Shown here: one piece after another, positions 1-13,032 of the stretch
Layout of the letters: each line of letters opens with the position of its first letter
Numbering within the stretch: position 1 is the first letter of the stretch
Assembly (NCBI RefSeq): GCF_030463535.1
Contig: NC_132878.1
Coordinates: 96,415,873 to 96,479,872 of the forward strand
Source of the DNA: Salminus brasiliensis
Taxonomy: Eukaryota; Chordata; Actinopteri; Characiformes; Bryconidae
Length of the DNA: 64,000 nt
Reading direction: 5' to 3'
Made by a program: the position numbers and the translations under genes
Notes under the pieces: generated by a model
What the model was told of the DNA's origin: nothing
The model's database searches: none
Seen by the model: the letters and a program-made list of their open reading frames with translations, nothing else

Positions 1-103
1 CCTCACAGCAATGCTCCTCCAGAATCTAGTAGAAAGCCGCCTTCCCTTGATTTCTGAGGAAAAGATGAATGAGCAGGTGTCCCAATACTTTTGTCCATAG
101 ATT
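1..103 (+). mobile_element. MITE family A 3' end at the window edge
   Basis: CCTCACAGCAATGCTCCTCC to GTGTCCCAATACTTTTGTCC; the 5' part lies outside the window. Confidence 0.65.
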
Positions 104-365
104 ATACTAATACTCATTATCTATGTTAAATGCTGATTACACAGTGGTTGTTTATTTAAGCTGTGTGCTGAAGAGCCATGTGATTGGATGGGTGTTCAGA
201 CTGGGTTTAGGTAGATGATCGTTACCTCCACTAGAACACGATGGTTATCTGTAGTCCAGTGTACGTGTTGGGCGTCCATCCCATCCATTTGTATTTGCGT
301 ATCAGTGGTGAAAATAATGAGAGTGAATGATTTGTTTGTTGATGGTGCTTGTCTTGTGTTTGCAG

Positions 366-2275
366 ATGACAGACTGGAGCAGAATCACAGTCTCTTTAAT
401 GACTACAGAGATCCATGCAGGGCTGGACCTGGCAAAGAGAAGCCTTGGGTTATAGGTAAGAGCCTCTGACTCACACTCACCAGAATCGGGATGCGGAGTG
501 AACCCAAATAGAGTCAATTTAAAAGTTTATCATTTATTTCTTTTTTTAACTGAATTAAGTTTAGGATTAGTATACCACAGTATTTATTTATTTATTTATC
601 ACAATTATGACGTATCAATGTGTCAAATATTTATTCTGCATCTATCTAATACACAGCCAGATAAGCTCATTCCCCCCATGTGCATTTAAGAGAGCCACAG
701 GGTGGGGGCGCTGTGGGAGCCAAGCGAGTTTAGCATTGCAGAGTTCGACTAAAAGACAAATCAAGCAAACCTGGATGACCGGAGTCGACTAAATGAGCCT
801 GAAAACAGTGGAAAACACCCCTAACACCCGACTCCGTGCTCTCAGATATGAGGCTTTACCCTCTAAACACATGGATTTGAGCCTCAGTTATCTGGAATAC
901 GGCCTGTGCTGTGGTGTTTAGCCTGCTAGCTCACTTATCTAAGCCAGCTTATCTGTTCCTCCCAACTCCAGTCACTCGACTTCGCTCTTTTATGGCACCT
1001 GTGTCTGTGCTCAGTCTCTCGCTCCGGTAATACCATGGTGTTGTTTTGAGATGGTATAGAGGTTTGAAAAACGTGGATACCGCCCTACCTATCTGCTCAT
1101 AAAACTCACCCAAGAGCTGTTCTAGGCCTTGTTTTATTTATGCTGAACTTCTGTAATAACAATAATGGCAGTATTAACACTAGTGATCATCATTTTATTA
1201 GTTATTATCAATAATAATATCTAAATATTAAAATAGTTTTGTAATTATTGCAATTTCCAATCACATAATTGCTAATTCTGCTACAAATGAATTCACCTTT
1301 TTATATCATAATATCCTATCGATATCTCCTTATCCTCTAAATTGGAAAAATATTGTGATATAAATGTATCAGCCATATATCATTGAGTTATGAATGTATT
1401 TTTACATTTGTCAATTTTGACATTCTGGATATTTCGATTCAAATGTAAGATGTATATTTTGGATACTTAAACATAAGATAAGATAATCCTTTATAAGTTT
1501 CACAGTGGGGAAATTCTCAGTGTCACAGCAAGACAGCAAGTCAGATGCAACATATGTTGGAATTGTGAATCAAATTTGATCATATTGGATATTTTCAGAC
1601 TATTTTGTCAAAAAATAATATTTATTATATATTTTTAATATTATTTTTTTCTTATTTTATTTTATATTTTGCATATTTATATATAAATGTTGACTTGTTT
1701 TCTAAATATGTGTTTTTAATTTTAATATTTATTAATATTAATATTAAATATAATTTTCGTATTTATTTTCATTATTATATTAGATATATACATATAAAAA
1801 ACACACACACACACAGACACACGTGTATATATAGCATATCAATATCTCTTTATATAAATATGAGATCATAATGCCTATCCCGGGCATCCTGACCTCACTA
1901 ACTAACACTCAATCCTCACAGCAATGCTCCTCCAGAATCTAGTAGAAAGCTGCCTTCCCTTGATTTCAGAGGAAAGAATGAATGAGCAGGTGTCCCAATA
2001 CTTTTGTCCATATATTATACTATTAAAATGAGAATATAATCTTTATCTATGTTAAATGCTGATTACACAGTGGTTGTTTATTTAATCTGTGTGCTGAAGA
2101 GCCATATGATTGGATGGGTGTTTATTATATAATTTTAATATACTTTTTTTGTTATTTTATTTTTTATGTTGCGTATTTATATATAAATGTTTACTTGTTT
2201 TCTAAATGTGTTTTTAATTTTAATTCTACTACGTATTTATTTTCATTTTTATATTATAAACATATATACGTATAA

Positions 2276-2306
<31 letters not shown>

Positions 2307-4489
2307 GCATAATATCTCTTTATATAAATATAAGATCATAATGCCTATCCCGGTCACAAACCCACTGCACAACCTAACACTTGCACCTCTGTCCTGCAGG
2401 CACTCTCTTGCAGCAGCCGACCCTGTATGACGAGAATGTGAAGACTCCAGATAATCTGCAGAGGTAACCCCGAGCAGCTCGTTTCTCCACATGCTTCCGC
2501 CTTTTCACGGATCTCCACTAACCTGTTTCAGCTTCATGCTTTTACAGTGAGAGGACCGAGGCTGAGGTTTCCCCTCGTCTTTTACTAAGGCCCTGTTCAT
2601 GCCTGCTGTCCGAGGCACCTGTGCAGTACAGTTAGTATAAATGGGGGAACCTGTATTTTACACAGTGTGGCAGGTGGAGGACTGAGCCGGTGTCTTGACA
2701 CATCCTGCCCCCCCGACTGTCCCATTGGTTAAAATCACACACGTGATTAATTGTACATCTTCACATGGCTGTCAATTAAAATATATTAAAAGATATTTAC
2801 TGATCATTACTGATTATTACTAATTACATTATCTGGATAAAGCGTCGCTATTATTTATCACACTGTGGGGGGGGATTCTAGTTAGATTCTTAAACGTCTT
2901 TTTCCTGTGTTTCTGCAGGACGCTGGAGGATGAGGAACTGCGTAAAGTGTATCTTGCCCCTCCTGTAGCTCAGGGCAGTGCCGCCCTCGTGTATCCTGAA
3001 CCTGGCGAGCCGTGGGTGGGCCGTCGTCTTGACTACCTCCTCTACCGAGAGAGTACGCTTACAGACCAGTGCCGGACAGTAAGTGTCCCCACACAAACTT
3101 ACATTCATAGACACCTCTCTTTACCTGATACACACACACACTTATACACACACACACACACACACACACATATGTAAATACATACATTTCTGCAGACTCC
3201 CTTCCCACAGAACTATTAAAAATCATAGATTGAAGATCATATCAAACTATACGAAATAAGAGTAGTGCGTATTCAGTATCCACTATGAATTATTCAGTAT
3301 CCACTATGAATTATTCAGTATCCACTACGAATTATTCAGTATCCACTATGAATTATTCAGTATCCACTACGAATTATTCAGTATCCACTATGAATTATTC
3401 AGTATCCACTATGAATCTTTCAGTATCCACTATGAATTATTCAGTATCCACTACGAATTATTCAGCATCTACTATGAATTATTTATTGTCTACTATGAAT
3501 TATTCAGCATCCACTATGAATTATTTATTGTCTACTATGAATTATTCAGTATCCACTATAAATTCTTTAGGCTCCAGCATGAATTATTCAGTATCCACTA
3601 TGAATTATTCATTGTCCACTATGAATTATTTAGTATCTACTATGAATTATTCATTGTCCACTATGAATTATTTATTGTCTACTATGAATTATTCAGTATC
3701 CACTATGAATCTTTCAGTATCCACTATGAATTATTCAGTATCCACTACGAATTATTCAGCATCTACTATGAATTATTTATTGTCTACTATGAATTATTCA
3801 GTATCCACTATGAATCTTTCAGTATCCACTATGAATTATTCAGTATCCACTACGAATTATTCAGCATCTACTATGAATTATTTATTGTCTACTATGAATT
3901 ATTCAGTATCCACTATAAATTCTTTAGGCTCCAGCATGAATTATTCAGTATCCACTATGAATTATTCATTGTCCACTATGAATTATTTAGTATCTACTAT
4001 GAATTATTCATTGTCCACTATGAATTATTTATTGTCTACTATGAATTATTCAGTATCCACTATAAATTCTTTAGGCTCCAGCATGAATTATTCAGTATCT
4101 ACTATGAATTATTCATTGTCCACTATGAATTATTTAGTATCTACTATGAATTATTTAGTATCCACTATGAATTATTCAGTATCCACTATGAATTATTCAG
4201 TATCCACTATGAAATATTTAGGCTCCAGTATGAATTATTCAGTATCCACTATAAAATATTTAGGCTCCAGTATGAATTATTCAGTATCTTGGTCATTGAT
4301 CTTGAAATCATGGCCTGTTCAGTGGTGCCTGTGCTTCGTGCTCTGGGTTCAGGTCTGTGTAAAGGAAAGTGTTTGATGCAGTTTGGTGTTTTTGTGCTGT
4401 AGGAGGTGGAGGAGTTTACCTACGTGACCCAGCTGGCTGGCTTAACGGATCACATTCCTGTCGGCCTGAGACTCAACGTCACGCTGTGA
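366..4489 (+). CDS. smpd5: Neutral sphingomyelinase, SMPD3/SMPD5 group (3' four exons only)
   Basis: The C-terminal part of a neutral sphingomyelinase, which hydrolyses sphingomyelin to ceramide and phosphocholine with a DNase I-type Mg-dependent fold. Coding exons are 366-455, 2400-2463, 2919-3078 and 4403-4489 (TGA at 4487). All junctions keep frame with GT-AG introns. The joined peptide contains HSLFNDYRDPCR, then GPGKEKPWVIGTLL, a TPDNLQ segment, GRRLDYLLY and finally EEFTYVTQLAGLTDHIPVGL. The Asp-His pair in LTDHIP is the catalytic histidine site of this superfamily. The protein ends soon after that motif, without the short acidic tail I recall for SMPD3, and similarity to SMPD3 looks only moderate. 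I therefore favour SMPD5 (a mitochondria-associated paralogue in fish) over SMPD3, but only tentatively. The N-terminal exons are upstream of the window. Family assignment is firm; the paralogue is uncertain. Confidence 0.82.
1470..1535. mobile_element. 3' tail fragment of a fish non-LTR retrotransposon
   Basis: The segment ATAAGATAATCCTTTATAAG followed by CACAGTGGGGAAATTC is nearly the same as a segment at 48404-48455. Such short tails ending in ATAAG-type repeats are typical 3' ends of 5'-truncated retroposons. Family not determined. Confidence 0.4.
1886..2020 (+). mobile_element. MITE family A 3' fragment in the sphingomyelinase intron
   Basis: CATCCTGACCTCACTAACTA through CTCACAGCAATGCTCCTCCA to GTGTCCCAATACTTTTGTCC. 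It shares flanking sequence with the copy at 1-103, so it arose by local duplication and not by a new insertion. Confidence 0.7.
3268..4290. repeat. 21-bp minisatellite, last sphingomyelinase intron
   Basis: About 1 kb of tandem 21-bp units built on ATTCAGTATCCACTATGAA plus two bases, with variants (TTATTGTCTACTATGAA, TTTAGGCTCCAGCATGAA). Larger blocks of several units are themselves repeated, which indicates higher-order amplification. Since 21 is a multiple of three and no unit has a stop in one frame, the array gives a false 363-codon open frame of MNYSVST heptads. It lies wholly within the intron 3079-4402. Confidence 0.95.
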
Positions 4490-4874
4490 AACACAGCTCC
4501 ACACTTTTCCAGTTTGAGGAACTGTTCAACCTCAACGAGTTGAAATGGAGAGGACCATTTTAAAAATCTCAGCTTTGCTGCTTGAGTTCTGTATAAAGTT
4601 AATTGGTTAAAATTGACATCAAATCAAAGCACTTTGTAACTGAACTAAAAAGTGCTACATAAAACTGATTAAATATGAATTATTATTATTATTAAATTGA
4701 ATCTTCACAGATGTTGCAGATGTTGCATTCCTATCGTATGGATGGTGCTGGTTGGACTGCCTCGTCCATAATCCACATGCAACAGTTACTGGAGTTTGTA
4801 ATTCCTAAAAACGTTTGTTACTTTACACAACTTGACTTTTTCATATCATATAAATGATTCTGGGAATCTGTTTT

Positions 4875-4880
4875 AATAAA
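4875..4880 (+). promoter_or_regulatory. Polyadenylation signal AATAAA of the sphingomyelinase gene
   Basis: Canonical AATAAA about 385 bases after the stop codon at 4487-4489, followed by GT/T-rich sequence. It is the first canonical hexamer in good context downstream of the gene. Confidence 0.55.
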
Positions 4881-5129
4881 ATGTGAGTTTTCATCCACGG
4901 TGTGAATTCTTTTTTTATTCTTTAATTATGTTTTGAATGATAATAATAACAATATAAATAATAATAATATAATAACTTTTTGATCAGCATGGAAACGAGT
5001 CTGATAATATTAAAAATATTCCCTTTAATAAAAACCTTCTGGAGGTCTGATCTTCATGTGATCACTGAGAGATGGAGGTAATCTAATAAACTCTGACGAA
5101 ACGTCTTCAATCAATATTTATAAAATGGA

Positions 5130-5165
<36 letters not shown>

Positions 5166-5913
5166 CTATTAATTCCAATTTTTATATATAAATATACCAC
5201 CCCCCCCCCCCCGGCTAACATTTATTATGTTTATTTGTTATTTTATGTTTATTTATTATTATTCCTTCTAATGTATAGAATCAGAACATCAGCTGCAGAT
5301 GATCAGAACATGGTTGGAGAGGATTATTCTGGAGGAGTCTGGAGTCTTATTTAAACCTCAGACGTTTAGTCTGGTCTGATCTTGATTGATGGTTGAAGTG
5401 AGGGCTGAAGAAGATCACCATCATGGTCAGATCCAGAGAGCTCTCTGAGGCTGGAGATGCAGAGGAGTCGGATCCCAGAACAGTTAGAAATCAGCCGTTC
5501 CCTCCAGATCAGACCGTCCTAGCAAGTTCAGCCCAAAATATCATCACGGGCCTACAGGTTGTCTCACCACAGCTGATGCTAAAGTACAGCATCTACCCTC
5601 AGAACCAGCCACTGCAGCCTCAGCTTTCTGTTCTTGGCTGATAGAAGTGGAACCTGATACCCTGAGGCTTCTATTGTTATTGAAAATAATCTGAAAATAA
5701 TCATTAATAAACATAATGATATTATGTTTATTAATGTTAAAATTAAAATCTCAGTGGCATCAACTGAGATTTCTTTACAGCGGTGGTGAATGGAATCAAG
5801 CATCACACATGACACAAAAATAATTATTTATGACACAGATTACTAACCAAACTTGCCAGTGAATCACTGCCAGTTTTATATAGTGTTTTAAAAAAATAAA
5901 TTTAATAAAAAAA

Positions 5914-5964
<51 letters not shown>

Positions 5965-6185
5965 GTATTTTAAAATAGAGTAAAATAATTTATTTGAAGA
6001 CTATTTATTTGTTTTGTATGCCATTTTAATTTATCGTTAAATGTTATATTTAAATATAATAAAATAATTTTTAAATAAATATATAATATTTAAATTTTTT
6101 AAAAATAATTTAGAAAAAAAGTCCAGCTTTCTCTGAGGGAGCTTTTTAAATGTGAATTTAGAAAATTAGGCTCGTCCCGCTTTGG

Positions 6186-6234
6186 GACTTTTATTTTGAA
6201 ATGCTTCGCTTTCCGGCAGCGTCTCATAACAAAC
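6186..6234 (+). promoter_or_regulatory. gpatch3 proximal promoter or 5' UTR with GACTTTTATTTTGAA motif
   Basis: GACTTTTATTTTGAA at 6186-6200 ends 35 bases before the gpatch3 ATG, followed by CGCTTTCCGGCAGCG, which contains an ETS-like CTTTCCGG core. The same 15-mer and close variants recur eight times upstream of sacm1l. A regulatory role is inferred from position and recurrence only. Confidence 0.4.
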
Positions 6235-9200
6235 ATGGCGGGCTGTGAGGAAGAAGGGGTGTACGTCGCTGTGAACAACATCCCGCCCCGGTTCCGATCC
6301 GCAGACCTGAGGAACTACTTTAGCCAGTTTACAGAGAGCGGAGGGTTCCTCTGCTTTCACTACCGGCACCGGCCGGAGGTCCGGGTGAACTCGGCCGAGT
6401 CCGGAGGGTCAAAGCAGCCCCCCCAGACAGACCCCCAGACCGACCCCCAGACAGACCCCCAGACCGCGGACAGAGGGCGGAGGGCGGAGGGGTCGTGCTG
6501 CTGTGTGGTGTGGGTGAAGGGTGGAGAGGCTGGCCGCTTTCTGAAGATGTATTCGGGGAACCAGTGGATCGACTCCCAGGGGAACTGGCTGGCCAAGCGC
6601 TGTGTCCTCCAGAGGGTCAAGCTGTCTGACCATGCAGGTGAGCAGGGTGGTCCAGCAGGGACAGGTGTCTCCTCTCCATTGAGATTGTGGGGGGTTTAGT
6701 CAGCCCAGGGTGGTCCAGCAGGTTTGGGACAGGTGTCTCCGGTGTCTCCATTGAGATTGTGGGGGGTTTAGTCAGCCCAGGGTGGTCCAGCAGGTTTGGG
6801 ACAGGTGTCTCCGGTGTCTCCATTGAGATTGTGGGGGGTTTAGTCAGCCCAGGGTGGTCCAGCAGGTTTGGGACAGGTGTCTCCGGTGTCTCCATTGAGA
6901 TTGTGGGGGGTTTAGTCAGCCCAGGGTGGTCCAGCAGGTTTGGGACAGGTGTCTCCGGTGTCTCCTCTCCATTGAGATTCTGGGGGGTTTAGTCAGCCCA
7001 GGGTGGTCCAGCAGGTTTGGGACAGGTGTCTCCTGTGTCTCCTCTCCATTGAGATTGTGGGGCGTTTAGTCAGCCCAGGGTGGTCCAGCAGGTTTGGGAC
7101 AGGTGTCTCCTGTGTCTCCTCTCCATTGAGAGTCTGGGGGGTTTAGTCAGCCCAGGGTGGTCCAGCAGGTTTGGGACAGGTGTCTCCTGTGTCTCCTCTC
7201 CATTGAGATTCTGGGGGGTTTAGTCAGCCCAGGGTGGTCCAGCAGGTTTGGGACAGGTGTCTCCTGTGTCTCCTCTCCATTGAGATTGTGGGGGGTTTAG
7301 TCAGCCCAGGGTGGTCCAGCAGGTTTGGGACAGGTGTCTCCTGTGTCTCCTCTCCATTGAGAGTCTGGGGGGTTTAGTCAGCCCAGGGTGGTCCAGCAGG
7401 TTTGGGACAGGTGTCTCCGGTGTCTCCTCTCCATTGAGATTCTGGGGCGTTTAGTCAGCCCAGGGTGGTCCAGCAGGTTTGGGACAGGTGTCTCCGGTGT
7501 CTCCTCTCCATTGAGATTCTGGGGGGTTTAGTCAGCCCAGGGTGGTCCAGCAGGTTTGGGACAGGTGTCTCCTGTGTCTCCTCTCCATTGAGATTCTGGG
7601 GGGTTTAGTCAGCCCAGGGTGGTCCAGCAGGTTTGGGACAGCAGCTACCAGATTCAGGTGTGGTAGGAGTGGATCTCCATGAACATGGACTGACCTGGAC
7701 TAGACCGGACTGTGATAGGCTTTCTCGAGTGGGCAGGGTCAGCTTTTCCATGGCTTCCCGCGGTCGTGCCGCCTCCCTTCTCCAGCCAGCTTAGCATTAG
7801 CTTTCAGCCTTTCTGCCTCACTTCTGTGTTCTCCTGAAGTCCTCGAAAGGCTTTCTCGGGTGGGCGGGGTTCATGTAAATTCCAAGTGGGCTCAACACAA
7901 CTAGGAATCTGTTACTGGGCAAATTTTACGCTTAATTCTACACTTACTTCCTAAATTCTGCTTATTTATTTATTTATATCCAATATTTACCCATTTTCTC
8001 CCCAATTTGGGCCGCCAGTTACCCAACTTGTAATAATCTATCCATCCTGGAGAGATCAAGGCCGATTGTGCTCTCTCAGGCCTTGGCTGGCGATGGCTAG
8101 CACCAGGATTCGAACCAGCGATCCTCTGCTGGACCACTCGGGGCCCCAAATGATGCTAATAGTTTCTGTAGTAAGCACTATTAAGAGCGTACACCCTAAG
8201 GCCCGGTTTCCCAGACAGGGATTAAGTCTCCATTGTAAGACAGATATAGTCCAGGACTAGTCTGGGAGACCAACCCTATGGGGCTGGAAGTTGAGAGGTG
8301 TAAAAATTAATTAATTAATTAAATTAAATTTAATTAATTAAAAAAAAAAAATATTATTTTTAAAATAATTATTTTATATTTTAAAAAAATATTTATTTTA
8401 TTAATTAATAGATTGACTGTTTTCTAAAATTGAATAAAAAAATCAGTATATCGCCTTAATATTAACCCCAGTATCGCATTATGCATCATAACGCCAGATT
8501 TAGAACAAACAGCCCAAACTTTAAGCTATTCCTCACTCTCATAACCACAGTTTTACATGTTTAATTGATAGTAATTAATTAATTAATTAATTAATAACCT
8601 GTAATAACCGAATATTACTCCCTCAGTCCTAATCCCTGTCTCCCTGTCTGTAGATCCCAATACCTTCCCATATAAAACGAAGGCCGAACTGAGGCGCCGG
8701 CCCGCGAGCTCCGACCGCTTCACCAAGGCGGACCTGAAGGCGCTGCCGGAGATGAACCCGCCCCCTCTCATGCCCAGGGGCAACGTGGGCACCCCTGTGA
8801 GTGTGTTCCTGCAGCTCATCCAGTCCTGCCGCCTGCCCCCCCGGCTCATCCGCAAACTCGGCCTCACCTTCCCCAAGACGGGCTCCCACCGTCGCTACGG
8901 CAACGTGCCCTACCAGTACCACAACAGCAGCAGCGTGGCGGCGGGGGCGAGCGAGGAGAGCGTGTTCACCGCGGGAGGAGCCGAGATCATCGGGCCTGGG
9001 GGCGTCCCTCCACCCAAAGCTACGGCTGAACCCAAGCCACGCCCATTCGGCCAACCTCCAATTGGGGGGGAGACACCAGAGGTGGAGAGTGAGGAGGACC
9101 AATCGGGACCTGATGATGTGAGTCAGATTGATTGGTGTGTAAATGGGAAGTGTGTGACTTTGGTTGGGGTGAAAAATGCTCAGATGCCTCAGAAGCCTGT

Positions 9201-12200
9201 TTACCACCCTGTTATTTTACCACCCTGTTATTTTACCACCCTGTTATTTTACCACCCTGTTATTTTACCACCCTGTTATTCCACCACATAATAAAACAGG
9301 CTGATTTTCCCTTTAAGGAGGACTCCTGGGATAACAACAGAGCTTTGCTTTTATTGGCTGGTTTATGTCACCACAAAAGCTCACAGGAGCAACGTAGCAT
9401 AGCATAGTCTAGCCTAGCCTAGCATAGCTTAGCATTGTAATAAGAAATCCACACCATGGTAATTATTTAATGTAATTACTCCCGACTTTTAATGGGGAGT
9501 GTTGCTGTCTTCTGGGTATTCTCTCAGCACGCTGGGTTAGCTTTTAGCCTTGCACCCGCTTACCAGCCTTACCAGCTTTTCCATGGCATCTCCCTTCTGC
9601 AGTCAACCTAGCATTAGCTTTTAGCCCTTTTTGCCTCACCTCTGTACTTCTGGATTTCTTTAATGTATAGTAATGGTGTGTGTGTGTGTGTGTTGTAGGA
9701 TGATGACCGCTGTGAGGAGTGGGAACGCCATGAGGCTCTTCATGAGGACGTGACGAGTCAGGAGCGCAGTAAGGAGCGGCTGTATGAGGAGGAGATCGAG
9801 CTGAAGTGGGAGAAAGGAGGGTCGGGGCTGGTCTTCTACACGGACGCTCAGTACTGGCAGGAGGAGGAGGGAGGTGCGGCACGCTTCTACTCTGCTTTAA
9901 CAGAAACAGACGTGTAGATGGATATATTTGTAGATACACTACGGGTCAAAAGTTTTAGAACACCCCCTTTTTCCAGTTGTTATTTAACCACTTAACTCTA
10001 CAAGGCTAAAATTCAGAGATCCTCTAATCTTAGACTCTACTAAACACAAGTCAATATGCAGACCATGATACTCTTCTCTTAACCTGAGTACTTTGAGATA
10101 AGGAGGGTCTTCAGTCTGGGTTTGAGGACAGCGAGCGTTGGACTCTGCTGTTCGGACACCCAGGGGAAGGTCGCTCCACCACTTCGGTGCAGGACAGAAA
10201 AAAGTCTGGACGCTCGTCTTCCGTGGATCTTAAAGGATGGCGGGTCGAGCCGAGCCGTACTTGAACACACTAAGGTGTATTACTCAGTAACTACAGGCAC
10301 ACGTTTTCAGAAAAAAAAGATCCTTTTAGAGACTGACCTTCTGACCTCTTACAGTCCAGAGGTCAGTGTGGGACCGTCGTATGATTAGGACAATATTTAA
10401 GACCAGAAAACCAGATGTTTGGAATTTTTTTATTAATGGAAAAAATAAATAAATAAAATAGAAAAAGAGAAACTTTGTAAGATTATTTTATTAAAAATGA
10501 AAAATTTAAAGTAACAAGTTAAGAAAAAATAGCTTAGTAGAATTTATTTTATGTGACTCCTCAACGAGATGTTGGCTGTAAAAGATTATTAGTATTATTT
10601 ATCCTACGAGAAACTGCAGGTAAACTTCATGTGGCAGCGTAATCGGTTTTCTTTATTATTTTTCTTTATTATAAATTATTGGATTTTTTTTACCCATGTT
10701 CTTCCCATCTACCCCCCCTGGAGGCCAGTTGTGCTCTCTCTGGGCCCCGGCTGCCGATGGCTAGCAGCATCCTCTGGTCACAGTGACCGCGCCTTAGTCT
10801 GCCGGACCACCCGGGGCCATTGATCATGATTTTAATGATGTGTAATAAGCAGTGCAGTGATCTGGGAATCGTGGGGCTGAGTCTCTTTCTCTTTTCCTCT
10901 GGGTAGATTTTGACGAGCAGACGGCGGACGACTGGGACGTGGACATGAGCGTGTACTACGACAAAGGTATGTTATCACCCGGCCTCCAAACAGAGCAGTC
11001 ATGTAGTGCTGCATTATGTTGTGGCCTCTGAAATGCTTCCAAACAGCTGAGCGTCTCGGGATTTTTGCGTCTTTTATACCTGAACTGAGGTGTGATGTTA
11101 GAGGGGAAAAAAACAAGGATTAAAGGATTCAAATTCATTTATTGTCATTTGCATTACATGTGAAACAAAACTGAGATCTCAAGGTCCCAGTTACACTCAA
11201 AGAACATTTATTAAATAATATATATATATTATTTATAAGTGTATATATAAGTGTGGACTTTAATTTTGGTATTTACCAAAATTATAAACGACCACCCTAC
11301 ATGATCAGTTTTTCTGTTTTTACTAGTTATAGGTGGTGTGTTTTTAAACAGAGTACTAACCTTTGAACTTTGAGAGCATTCAGAAATCACTATGGTGAAA
11401 TACTATATAAATAAAAACTATAAAATAATCACTCTATAATATAAACACTCTAAACACTTTTAATTAACACTTTATAAAATAAACACTATTAATACTATTA
11501 ATTAACACTTTATAAAATAAACACTCTGTAAACAAACACTATATAAAATAAACACTATATAAAATAAACACTATAAACAAACACTATATAAAAGAAACAC
11601 TATAAAATAAACTTTTAATTAACACTTTATAAAATAAACACTATTAATTAACACTTTATAAAATAAACACCATATAAAATAAACACTATTAATTAACACT
11701 TTATAAAATAAACACCATATAAAATAAACACTATTAATTAACACTTTTATAAAATAAACACTATTAATTAACACTTTTATAAAATAAACACTATTAATTA
11801 ACACTTTATAAAATAAACACCATATAAAATAAACACTATTAATTAACACTTTTATAAAATAAACACTATTAATTAACACTTTATAAAATAAACACCATAT
11901 AAAATAAACACTGTAAATAAACACTATAAAATAAACACTCTATAAACAAACACTATATAAAATAAACACTTTGTAAATAAACTTTTAATTAACACTTTAT
12001 AAAATAAACACCATTAATTAACACTATTAATTTACACTCTATTAATTAACACTCTAAATAAACACTCTATAAAATAAACCCTCTATTAATAAACACTCTA
12101 GAAATAAACACTATAAAATAAAAATCAGAAATAATAAACAAATCAGAAATACTTACATAAATGTACTTATATAAATTATATGAACATGGAAAATGATTGC

Positions 12201-12983
12201 CTCCTGTAGAGGGCGTCAGTGCTCTTAGCCCAGTCTAGTTTATTGTATATTGTATATTGAGGTTATAGAATATAAGACTGTGTAAGATGTTTAATGCACT
12301 GTGTTTGTAATTGTGCTGTTCTTGGTCAGACGGAGGCGATATGGACTCCAGAGATTACGTTCGCATGCGATACGAAAAAAGGCGGCGAGACGGTCTGGAG
12401 GAGACGTCCAGCCAGCAGAAGATCGGCACCTTTGAGAAGTTTACAAAGGTAAGAATAAAGACGGCCTGCAGCTGGAAGATCCACTGTGGTGTCAGATGTT
12501 TGTGGACACCCCTTTGTGGACAGCTTGTCTAGTCCCTGTAGTGAAGAAGTACTGCCAGTAGAAAAGGACTCTCTGCAGGAGCAGATAAACATCATGACCC
12601 GATTGGCACCATGCTGCCTAACAATGCCAGGCGTGGGCTAGAGGGGTATGAAGCCCCCCAGCATTGAGGAGCTGTGGAGCAGTGGAGGAACTGTGTTCTC
12701 TGGAATGATGGTGGAGGAGCTCCATCCAGTACTTTTGAGATGAGATGGGGAGTTGGGGAGTTGGAGTCCAACATCCTGACCTCACTAACACTGTTGTCCC
12801 TGAATACAATCAAATCCTCACAGCAATGCTCCTCCTCCAAAATCTAGTAGAAAGTCTTCTTCTCTGGACAGTAGAAACAGTTACTGCAACAGAAGCAGGA
12901 TCAGCTCTTTTTAATACCCTTGAGCAGGTGTCCCAATACTTATGTCCATATAGTGTCACACATAGTATTGCTTGGTGCAAACA

Positions 12984-13032
<49 letters not shown>

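Larger units (their letters stand above)
456..2399. repeat. Sphingomyelinase intron with a nested direct duplication
   Basis: The segment 1606-1883 (AT-rich with an embedded CA run, ending at GATCATAATGCCTATCCCG) recurs at about 2126-2354. The segment 1914-2124 between them, which includes a transposon tail, closely repeats bases 1-200 of the window. The order is A(1-200), B(1606-1883), A'(1914-2124), B'(2126-2354), so a roughly 0.5-kb B-A unit was copied in tandem. The middle part (about 780-1460) is plain AT-rich intron with nothing else recognised. Confidence 0.6.
4490..6234. other. Intergenic DNA between the sphingomyelinase gene and gpatch3
   Basis: Contains the 3' UTR (to about 4.9 kb), AT-rich DNA, a TA microsatellite (5137-5164), a C14-type run (about 5199-5213), a poly-A/TA stretch (5905-5960) and the gpatch3 5' flank. 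A 72-codon open frame at 5423-5641 has no recognisable domain and I do not call it a gene. Confidence 0.6.

Noticed and set aside
3285-4376. 363-codon open frame of MNYSVST heptads
   Set aside because: A product of a 21-bp tandem repeat with no stop in one frame. It is intronic and lacks any non-repeat coding signal.
5423-5641. 72-codon open frame between the sphingomyelinase gene and gpatch3
   Set aside because: No domain, poor context, and no splice or conservation evidence.
7965-8155. A functional tRNA gene
   Set aside because: Only A- and B-box-like pieces are present, with a body and A-rich tail typical of a SINE; no tRNA cloverleaf with matching acceptor stem can be drawn.
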